A stretch of DNA of 64,000 nt, taken from contig CAIUUO010000066.1 of NCBI GenBank assembly GCA_903902325.1, positions 29,117 to 93,116 on the forward strand, read 5' to 3'. Within the stretch, counting starts at the first letter, position 1, and the number at the start of each line of letters is the position of its first letter. Of the stretch, positions 54,274 through 61,170 are shown piece by piece. Under the pieces are notes generated by a model. The model ran no database searches, was not told where the DNA came from, and saw only the letters and a list, made by a program, of their open reading frames with translations. The position numbers were made by a program, and so were the translations under genes. The DNA is from an uncultured Bacteroidia bacterium. Its GTDB lineage: Bacteria > Bacteroidota > Bacteroidia > Bacteroidales > Prolixibacteraceae.

Positions 54274-55285
54274 TTTAGTCATCCTTTTGCTGATGCTGTT
54301 TGGCATTCAGGCAAATGCAGAAAAAACCGTCAAGAAAATTTACAAAAGCTACCCCCTGAGCCAGGTATCCAAACTGGAGCTATCCAACAAATATGGAACC
54401 ATCCAAATCAGCGACATCCGTAAAGACTCGGTCGTCATCAATGTGGAAATCTGGGTGGATGGATCATCCAGCCGTGCACAGAGGCTGCTTGACAACATCA
54501 CCGTAAACTTCAACTCTTCAGGTGGTACTGCATCTGCTGTCACTGAATTCAGAAATGAATTCAACAACAATAACCAGGACTTTGGGATTGACTTCCAGGT
54601 CTCCGTTCCAGAGGACCGTGAACTGGCCGTGGAGATGAAATATGGAAACGTAAACATGAACAATCTTACAGGTAAAGGAGTTTTCGATGTCAAATACGGG
54701 GAACTCAGGGCGAAAAACCTGCTCTCACCAACCCTGGCCATTGATCTGTCCTACAGCAAAGCAAGCGTAGAAGCTACAAAGGATCTTGATCTTGTCATTA
54801 ATTATTCCAAAATCAATCTTGGCAAAGGGGATAACCTCAAAATTGATTCAAAATATTCAGGACTGGTAATTGATGATTGCAAGGACGTAACCCTGGATTC
54901 CAAGTACGACGATTTCAGGTTCAAGACCATCAACAACATGACAACCAGTTCCATGTACACAGGATACAAAATAGACCAGATTGTCTCTTCACTAACACTA
55001 ACCAATGGATACGGTGACTTTACTGTGAGTACCATCCCTGCTAATTTCAAGAGCATTAAAGTTAGTAGCAGATATGCAAGTGTCAGGCTTGGGATCGCCC
55101 AAGGAGCGTCCTACAAGTTGGATGGCGCTGTTAGGTATTGCGATCTGAAACATCCTGCCGGAAAACTGAACAGGGACAAGGAAGATAACAGCTATGAAGT
55201 ACACGGAACCATTGGTGAATCATCATCCCCTACATCAGTTGTGAAAATTGAGAGTAGTTACGGTAATGTGAGTTTGATGCCGTGA
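54254..55285 (+). CDS. exported DUF4097-type beta-helix protein
   Basis: A 343-residue protein with a signal peptide (ending ANAE at about residue 22). The mature part is a right-handed beta-helix with repeated rungs of ~18-24 residues, each carrying a Tyr-Gly/Ser/Asp (KYGTI, KYGNV, KYGEL, SYSKA, NYSKI, KYSGL, KYDDF, GYGDF, RYASV, SYGNV). This matches DUF4097 adhesin-like domains. It overlaps the anti-sigma gene (start at 54254) and is probably under the same sigma factor. An upstream in-frame start at 54170 would mask the signal peptide. Confidence 0.82.
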   Translation: MKTKYFSLVILLLMLFGIQANAEKTVKKIYKSYPLSQVSKLELSNKYGTIQISDIRKDSVVINVEIWVDGSSSRAQRLLDNITVNFNSSGGTASAVTEFRNEFNNNNQDFGIDFQVSVPEDRELAVEMKYGNVNMNNLTGKGVFDVKYGELRAKNLLSPTLAIDLSYSKASVEATKDLDLVINYSKINLGKGDNLKIDSKYSGLVIDDCKDVTLDSKYDDFRFKTINNMTTSSMYTGYKIDQIVSSLTLTNGYGDFTVSTIPANFKSIKVSSRYASVRLGIAQGASYKLDGAVRYCDLKHPAGKLNRDKEDNSYEVHGTIGESSSPTSVVKIESSYGNVSLMP

Positions 55286-55290
55286 AAATA

Positions 55291-55320
55291 TTACAGGTTA
55301 CAAGTTGCAAGTTACAGGTT
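55291..55320 (+). repeat. TTACAGG/TACAAGT heptamer repeat after the DUF4097 gene
   Basis: Four 7-base units (TACAGGT, TACAAGT, TGCAAGT, TACAGGT) start five bases after the stop, immediately before the terminator. The units are shared with part of 37812-37903. Confidence 0.7.
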
Positions 55321-55333
55321 AATAATAATAGAG

Positions 55334-55376
55334 GGGCTTTGGCGAATTACCTTTGGGTACTTGCCAAAGCCCTTTT
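55334..55376 (+). terminator. Rho-independent terminator of the sigma operon
   Basis: A 10-bp perfect stem GGGCTTTGGC / GCCAAAGCCC (55334-55343, 55363-55372) is followed by TTTT. Confidence 0.75.
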
Positions 55377-55531
55377 CGATTCGGGAATATTTGAAAAAAT
55401 CCAAATATAATATACCTTAGCAAACCAATACGGATGAGGTATTTTGTCCTGGCTCCAACAACATTCTGTGCCGGACGGAATCACCGGATTCTATGGTTTG
55501 AGTTTTGTATGATCCATTAAAGAAATTAGAG

Positions 55532-56953
55532 ATGACCAGAAGATTTATATTGTTGATCGCTTTTTTCGGCGGAATCCTTTTGACAAGCCAAAAACCCTCC
55601 GATCCCTGCAGGATAAATTTAAAAATTAAAGGGATCAAGGATACCACAATTTATTTAGCCAACTATTTCGGCAGTAAAATTCTGAGGGTCGACTCCCTCA
55701 GGTTGAATCATCAGGGAATTGGATTGTTCTCCAGGGAAAAGGTCCAAAAAGAAGGAATCTATCTCTTTTACCTCAACGACAAGAACTATTTCGAGTTCCT
55801 GATCGGCAAAAATCAGCAATTCTCCATCGAGGCAGAGTTTAACAATGGCACGAAAAACAAGTTTACCGGAGCGGAGGAAACTGTTGCCTTCCATGAATAC
55901 CAGGTCTTCTTCGCACAACAAAAAGCCAAACAAACGGACATTTCTAAAAGATTAGCCGCTCTTCCTGAAAAGAACGACTCCATTAAAACCCTTCAGCAAC
56001 AACTCACCGACCTGAACTCAGTGATGGAAGGCTACTGGAAGGAAAAGTCTGAAAAATACAAGGGGACCTTCCTTTCCGATTTCTATGGCTCCATGCTTAT
56101 CCCGACACCTGATGAACCGAAATTGCCTGCCAATACCAAAAACCAGGACTCCGTGCGCTGGGTTTACAAATACAATTTCGTCAAGGATCACTATTGGGAC
56201 AACTTCAATTTTGCAAGGGCAGGACTGATTCGTACCCCCGTTTTCCAGGAAAAGCTGGATACCTACTTCAAGAAGATGCTGCTGCAAATGCCTGATTCAA
56301 TGATCAATCCAATGATCAGGGTAATTGAAAAATCAAAATCAAACGAAGAAGTGTACCATTATGTTTTTCTTTATCTGTTGAATGAAACCAATCAGTCCCA
56401 AATGATGGGTTTAGACAAGGCATTTGTCATCCTGTCTGAGAAATATATCCTGAATGGACCGAAATCCTGGCTGGATACCGCGGTTGTCCGTAAAATAAGG
56501 GAAAGAGTGGAAGCCATTAAACCCAATCTGATAGGTAATTTAGCCCCGGAAATCAAACTTCCCGATTCGGAGGGCAACTATTACAGTCTTCGGCAGGTGA
56601 ATGCCAAATTCACCCTCCTTTACTTCTGGGAACCCGATTGCAGCCACTGTCAGAAGACCACCCCGGTTCTTTACAAGGATTTGTACCAGCAGTTCAAAAA
56701 CAAGGGCGTTCAAATTTTCGCCGTTCTTACCCAAAACAACAAGGAAAAGTGGATGAAAGCCATCCAGGAATACAAAATCCAGGAATGGACCAACGTGTGG
56801 GATCCCAATTATACCTCGAATTTCAGGAAACAGTACGATGTGACCAGCACTCCGATTATCTACATCCTGGATAAGAATAAAAAAATTGTCGCGAAGCGCC
56901 TGGACGTGGAATCCTCCATCAAATACCTGAATGCGATGCTGGAAATAAAATAA
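55532..56953 (+). CDS. TlpA/AhpC-like periplasmic thioredoxin-fold oxidoreductase
   Basis: A 473-residue exported protein. The N-terminal signal runs to about residue 20. Next come a DUF4369-like beta-domain (RINLKIKGIKDTTIYLANYFGSK) and a helical middle. The C-terminal thioredoxin domain (about 330-473) has redox Cys C370 and C373 in WEPDCSHCQKTTP and the cis-Pro strand STPIIYILDKNKK. It is related to Bacteroidota thiol-disulfide oxidoreductases. I chose the ATG at 55532 over a TTG nine codons upstream. The stop opens the octamer array. Confidence 0.85.
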   Translation: MTRRFILLIAFFGGILLTSQKPSDPCRINLKIKGIKDTTIYLANYFGSKILRVDSLRLNHQGIGLFSREKVQKEGIYLFYLNDKNYFEFLIGKNQQFSIEAEFNNGTKNKFTGAEETVAFHEYQVFFAQQKAKQTDISKRLAALPEKNDSIKTLQQQLTDLNSVMEGYWKEKSEKYKGTFLSDFYGSMLIPTPDEPKLPANTKNQDSVRWVYKYNFVKDHYWDNFNFARAGLIRTPVFQEKLDTYFKKMLLQMPDSMINPMIRVIEKSKSNEEVYHYVFLYLLNETNQSQMMGLDKAFVILSEKYILNGPKSWLDTAVVRKIRERVEAIKPNLIGNLAPEIKLPDSEGNYYSLRQVNAKFTLLYFWEPDCSHCQKTTPVLYKDLYQQFKNKGVQIFAVLTQNNKEKWMKAIQEYKIQEWTNVWDPNYTSNFRKQYDVTSTPIIYILDKNKKIVAKRLDVESSIKYLNAMLEIK

Positions 56954-57058
56954 TTCGACAATTCGACAATTCGACGATTCGACAATTCGACGATTCGACA
57001 ATTCGACAATTCGACGATTCGGCAATTCGACGATTCGATGATTCGACGATTCGATGAT
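56952..57058. repeat. AATTCGAC octamer array between convergent genes
   Basis: About thirteen contiguous 8-base units, mainly ATTCGACA and ATTCGACG with a few ATTCGATG, start at the thioredoxin stop codon and run 107 bases. The units alternate in no fixed order. The same unit occurs inverted at 49020. It has no spacers, so it is not a CRISPR. Confidence 0.9.
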
Positions 57059-57086
57059 TAAATTGGTATCTGATAAAAATCCCAAC

Positions 57087-58367
57087 CTATTTGTAGGCAG
57101 GACTGGAGGCTTTTGGGGCTCCATCAAAGCTTAGTTCCACCACGTTCATGTAGGGATCAGGAGGGTTGACGGGGAGTCCCCGGAGCCAGACCCTGTCCTC
57201 CTTTTGCTCTATTTGAAGCGGCTGGCCCGTGGTCAGGATTCTGGCTGATTTAACCACGGATCCGCACCAGGCAAAAGGAAGTACTGAACCAGGCCAGCGC
57301 TGAATCAGGAGATAGACCTTATCTCCCACCCTGCACTGAAATCCAAGATTGGCAACGACAATCGGCGAAGGTCCAGCCTGATAGACCGTTACGCCGTGAA
57401 CCTTCATCCATTTGCCGATCTCCTGAAGCGACTCGGCTTGTTGTTTGGGTATTTCGCCGTTTGCATCGGGAGAAACATTCAGCAGAAAATTACCGCCCTG
57501 CGAGGCACAGGAGGTGAGCAACCTGATCAGTTCTGCCACGGGTTTGTAATTCAGGTCGTTCGGAGCATAGCCCCAGGTCCGGTTCATGGCGTAGCAGGAT
57601 TCCCAGGGCTTGTTGTTGGCGGCAACAACATTTTCGGGGGTCACGAAATCGCCGCTCGTCCCGGCCCTGTCGTTGATCAGGATATCGGGTTGCAGTTTGC
57701 GGGCCATCCTGATAAGTTCACCTGATCGCCATGTGGTGGTATCGCCCGGAGTCATTCCATCGAACCAGAGAATATCCACTTTCCCGTAATTGGAAAGCAG
57801 CTCTTTTACCTGGTCGTGGGCCTGTTGGACCATTGGGTTCATAATTTCAGGGCTCCTAGGATATCCCTGCGGAAGGATTCCGGGGAAATGCCAGTCTGTG
57901 AGTGAATAGTAGAAACCCATCTTCATGCCCGCCTTATGGCAGGCAGTGGCAAATTCGGCTACCAGGTCCCTTCCCGGACCGACTTTCACGGTAGTAAAAT
58001 CGGAAACTTTGCTGTCGAAGAGACAATAACCATCGTGATGGCGTGTGGTCAGTACCACATATTTCATGCCTGCTTCCTTTGCGAGAGCTACCCATTTAGC
58101 AGGATCATAGGTTTTTGGCTGGAAGTTACCGGCAAGGTTCCTGTATTCCGGGTACGGGATGTGTTCCTGGTACATGATCCACTCGCCTCGGCCTTCCGTC
58201 GAATATACGCCCCAGTGGATGAACATCCCGAAGCGGGCATCCTGCCACCACTTGATCCTGCCTGCATTATCCTGACCATAACTTTGGAAAAGAAGCATTG
58301 TCAACAGCAAAACCAACAAATATCTTGTTGCATTTTTCGTACGAATAACCTGTCCTCGTTCACGCAT
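57087..58367 (-). CDS. exported alpha-L-fucosidase, GH29
   Basis: A 426-residue glycoside hydrolase with a signal peptide (ending SYGQ at about residue 31). The GH29 pattern is clear: WWQDARFGMFIHWGVYS, TTRHHDGYCLFDSK, MKMGFYYSLTDWH and the nucleophile D203 in VDILWFDGMTPGD. The retaining enzyme releases terminal fucose from glycans. It has no C-terminal carbohydrate-binding domain. It forms a two-gene minus-strand unit with the sialate esterase upstream. Confidence 0.93.
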   Translation of the reverse strand: MRERGQVIRTKNATRYLLVLLLTMLLFQSYGQDNAGRIKWWQDARFGMFIHWGVYSTEGRGEWIMYQEHIPYPEYRNLAGNFQPKTYDPAKWVALAKEAGMKYVVLTTRHHDGYCLFDSKVSDFTTVKVGPGRDLVAEFATACHKAGMKMGFYYSLTDWHFPGILPQGYPRSPEIMNPMVQQAHDQVKELLSNYGKVDILWFDGMTPGDTTTWRSGELIRMARKLQPDILINDRAGTSGDFVTPENVVAANNKPWESCYAMNRTWGYAPNDLNYKPVAELIRLLTSCASQGGNFLLNVSPDANGEIPKQQAESLQEIGKWMKVHGVTVYQAGPSPIVVANLGFQCRVGDKVYLLIQRWPGSVLPFAWCGSVVKSARILTTGQPLQIEQKEDRVWLRGLPVNPPDPYMNVVELSFDGAPKASSPAYK

Positions 58368-58383
58368 CCGAAAATATTTTACG

Positions 58384-58455
58384 TTGACAATTGTCCCCTG
58401 TCAATTTTCATTCTGTCTAATTCTGATCATTCTGTAAATTCTGATCTTCTGATCA
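58384..58455. repeat. degenerate GATCAGAA/ACAGAATG repeat after the sialate esterase
   Basis: On the complement, ~10-base units (GATCAGAA three times, ACAGAATG twice) start at the esterase stop (58453) and fade into TTGACA and the palindrome GACAATTGTC. It is the weakest member of the periodic family. Confidence 0.45.
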
Positions 58456-59868
58456 TTTCACCACTGCATCCGTCTTCACCTCCCAGGTATCCGTCCGAAA
58501 AATATTGACAGGCATTCCTTCCTTGCTGAACAAATTCGGGATGGTGGTATTGGCAAAGCCAAACCTGACGGCTACAGGTTCTTTCACTGCCTTGTTCCAG
58601 ACAATTACCGTATTACCCTCGATCCTTGCACTCGCAAAGAGGAATTTCTGATCCTCGCCCGCGATGTAAAACTCATTCAGATCCTTGGCAGTTGCCATCA
58701 ATCCGTTCGGAACGTTGTCGAACAAAATCCTGATCCTGTTTCTCTCGATGACCAGTCCACGGTACATCGGATATTTGTACACAAGGCCCTTGACCCCATA
58801 GGTATCGGCCAATGCAAGGCTTGCAAGGCGATTGGCCACCTCCATTTTCTTGACCGGATGAATGTTCGTCACGTCATCCACGAGGTCATGCACAACCACC
58901 ATACCGGTTCTCGGGATGGATAGGCAGGCTGTTTGCTGTTCGCGCAACAAGGCGCCGATGAAGTTTTGCCCGTAAGCAAACGGAGCAATCTGGACATAGA
59001 AAAACGGAAAGGAATATCCCCATGCATCGCGCCAGGCGCCGATCATCTTGGCCATCAGGTGCGAATAGGATTTGTAATTTTGGGTATTGCTCTCACCCTG
59101 GTACCAGATGGCGCCTGCGATCCTGAATTTGGTCAGTGGTGCGATCATGGCATGATAGGTAGACCCGGGTATGATTGGCCATCCACCGGATGGGTTCAGT
59201 TTCAGGGATGCCTCCTTCAAAACCTGGTCCTTGTCAATCACCTCTTTGGGCGTCCAGACCTCGGCAGGTGTGCCGCCCCAGTTGCTGTTGATCAGTCCCA
59301 CCGGGACATTCAGGTCATTCTGGAGTTTCTTTCCGAAGAAATAACCAATGGCGCTGAAATGTACCATCTCTTCCGGGGTGCAGACCTTCCAGCCTGCCCT
59401 GACATCTTCCTGAGGAAAATCGGAGGTGGTTTTGGGAACATAGAAGAACCTGATTTTCTGGTTGGTAGCATTCGGGGCTTCATCGAGGGATTGTTTCAAT
59501 TTCTGGTCACCGCTCCACTCCATATTGCTCTGTCCGCTGCAAATCCAGACTTCACCGGTCATCACATCCTCCAGTACCGTTTTGTTGTTTATGGTAATGG
59601 TAAACGGACCACCGGCAGCAGGAGTCTTGATTTTCAGTTCCCATTTGGCACCGGAGGTTCCTTTGGTGACGTATCTGGTGGTATCCCATGAGACCTTTAC
59701 ATTAATATTCTCTGACGGCGCACACCAGCCCCACAAATTGACCTCACTTTTCTGCTGGAGCACCATGTGGCTGCCAAGAATGGAAGGAAGGCGGATTTCG
59801 GCAACAGCATGATAGTTTCCTATGAAGAATATCACAAATACAATAAAAGGAAGCAATAATTTTTTCAT
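58453..59868 (-). CDS. exported sialate O-acetylesterase (SGNH family)
   Basis: A 471-residue protein with a signal peptide (ending AVAE near residue 23). The SGNH motif CSGQSNMEW has its nucleophile at S114. The GAIWYQGESN block and DVTNIHPVKK supply the remaining catalytic residues. It removes acetyl groups from sialic acids or other sugars. It is upstream of the fucosidase on the same strand, which suggests stepwise processing of fucosylated, acetylated glycans. Confidence 0.9.
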   Translation of the reverse strand: MKKLLLPFIVFVIFFIGNYHAVAEIRLPSILGSHMVLQQKSEVNLWGWCAPSENINVKVSWDTTRYVTKGTSGAKWELKIKTPAAGGPFTITINNKTVLEDVMTGEVWICSGQSNMEWSGDQKLKQSLDEAPNATNQKIRFFYVPKTTSDFPQEDVRAGWKVCTPEEMVHFSAIGYFFGKKLQNDLNVPVGLINSNWGGTPAEVWTPKEVIDKDQVLKEASLKLNPSGGWPIIPGSTYHAMIAPLTKFRIAGAIWYQGESNTQNYKSYSHLMAKMIGAWRDAWGYSFPFFYVQIAPFAYGQNFIGALLREQQTACLSIPRTGMVVVHDLVDDVTNIHPVKKMEVANRLASLALADTYGVKGLVYKYPMYRGLVIERNRIRILFDNVPNGLMATAKDLNEFYIAGEDQKFLFASARIEGNTVIVWNKAVKEPVAVRFGFANTTIPNLFSKEGMPVNIFRTDTWEVKTDAVVK

Positions 59869-60478
59869 ATTGTTAAAATATAAATTGTTAAAGTAAAGTA
59901 GCTAATGTTTCCTGAATCAAAATTTGCTGCCTGGTAAGCACATAAACAACTGCAGTCAAACTTTGATGCAAGATACGAATAATGCAAAATTTTCAACAAA
60001 TGCAATAATCATGATTTGGAATAAAACACATAATGGTTTCGGGAGTTGCGTGGCTCCCGGCGAATCCCGTCAACACCATTTCCTTCGCCGGAAAGCCACT
60101 GCAATTCTATGAAAAAAAACTCCCAAGGTTGGGTTTAGTCGTCTCGTTATCCTCTCGGCGGAAAGGACGAGAACGAATGGGTTTTGAGCATCAATTAGAA
60201 TAGCTCTAAATTTTTTTTGTACAAACTAAGCAACGGAAAGTATGAAGTGTCAATAATTTCCGAATGTCATTTGACCTCCCACAACCCCTCCAAGGAGGGG
60301 CGCAAAGCGCCGATGATGATTTGTACGCAACTCTGAAGTCTCCCCCTTAGGGAGATTTAGAGGGGCCAATTTGAGGAAAAGAAGGCATTAAATCTTTCCT
60401 TGCCAAATTTTTGAACTTATTACAAAATAGACACTTTTAAGTCGGGTGTCATATAGCCCATTGGGGTCATTTTTCGGG
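59869..60478. other. 610-base spacer with several stem-loops and no gene
   Basis: No credible coding frame. At 60046-60064 and 60084-60104 there is a long near-complementary pair (TTGC-GTGGCT-CCCGGCGAA type). Further on, CCCCTC-CAAG-GAGGGG and GGCGC-AAA-GCGCC lie back to back near 60286-60312, and TCTCCCCCTTAGGGAGA-like and GAGGGGCC sequences occur near 60340-60367. These resemble dispersed intergenic palindromes. Confidence 0.6.
60453..60470. repeat. 18-base motif copy 1 (3' of response regulator)
   Basis: ATAGCCCATTGGGGTCAT, eight bases beyond the stop of the regulator gene. The same motif, with one change, lies beyond the sensor kinase stop at 61153. Confidence 0.6.
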
Positions 60479-61108
60479 TCAGACCATTTTCTCTTTCAGC
60501 GCTTTTGCCACCACCTGGGCCTTGGAGTGCACCTGAAGCTTTTCGTAAATATTCTTGATGTGGTTGCGGACTGTCTGGGTACTGATGAACAATTCCGCTG
60601 CAATCCTTTCGTTGGTGATGCCGCTTACGATGCAGGAAAGTATTTCATGCTCCCGTTTGGTGAGCGCCGAAAGCTGCTGTTTTTCTTTTGGAACAGGCTG
60701 AAAAAAGGAGAGAACCTGTTTGGCCACCATCGGGGTCAGGGCAGCGCCGCCTTCATACACCTGCTGAATGGCATCCAGAATCTTCTGCGGATTGGTCTTT
60801 TTGAGTATGTAACCGTCTGCGCCGTTTTTAATGGCAGTCATGATATTGAATTCATCCTCGAGGATGGTGAGCATGATGATCTTCGTATCCGGCCATTTGC
60901 CCTTAAAAATCGGAATAGCTTCAAGACCAGTCATCCTGGGAAGGTTGATATCCAAAAGCAGTACGTCCGGAAACACGGCATTTCCAACTGCCTCTTCGAC
61001 AGAGCCAAACGACCACACTACCGTGAAATCGGAGAATGAGGATACCAGGAAAATCAGGCTTTGCCTGAACTCCTCATGATCTTCAACTATTCCAACTGAA
61101 ACAGCCAT
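60479..61108 (-). CDS. NarL/LuxR-family response regulator
   Basis: A 209-residue regulator. The receiver domain has E9/D10 (VGIVEDHEEF), phospho-acceptor D53 in LLLDINLPRM and the Lys in GYILKKT. The C-terminal LuxR HTH reads LTKREHEILSCIVSGITNERIAAELFISTQTVRNHIKNIYEKL. ATG at 61108; a TTG two codons upstream is possible. It lies 58 bases after the FG-GAP sensor kinase and is its likely partner, since HisKA_3 kinases pair with NarL-type regulators. Confidence 0.93.
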   Translation of the reverse strand: MAVSVGIVEDHEEFRQSLIFLVSSFSDFTVVWSFGSVEEAVGNAVFPDVLLLDINLPRMTGLEAIPIFKGKWPDTKIIMLTILEDEFNIMTAIKNGADGYILKKTNPQKILDAIQQVYEGGAALTPMVAKQVLSFFQPVPKEKQQLSALTKREHEILSCIVSGITNERIAAELFISTQTVRNHIKNIYEKLQVHSKAQVVAKALKEKMV

Positions 61109-61152
61109 AGCCAATTTTTTAACGAATTAACAATTAAATAATGATTGGAACC

Positions 61153-61170
61153 ATAGCCCGTTGGGGTCAT
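61153..61170. repeat. 18-base motif copy 2 (3' of sensor kinase)
   Basis: ATAGCCCGTTGGGGTCAT overlaps the end of the sensor kinase gene (stop 61167-61169) and lies in the short gap before the regulator. It differs from the 60453 copy at one position. Confidence 0.6.

Noticed and set aside
56952..57058. Possible CRISPR-like array
   Set aside because: Units are contiguous 8-base repeats with no unique spacers, and no cas genes are present.
56540..57127. Open frame encoding repeated NRRIVEL
   Set aside because: It is the translation of the AATTCGAC array and antisense to the thioredoxin-like gene.
58933..59691. 252-codon plus-strand frame
   Set aside because: Antisense of the sialate esterase, which has clear SGNH motifs.
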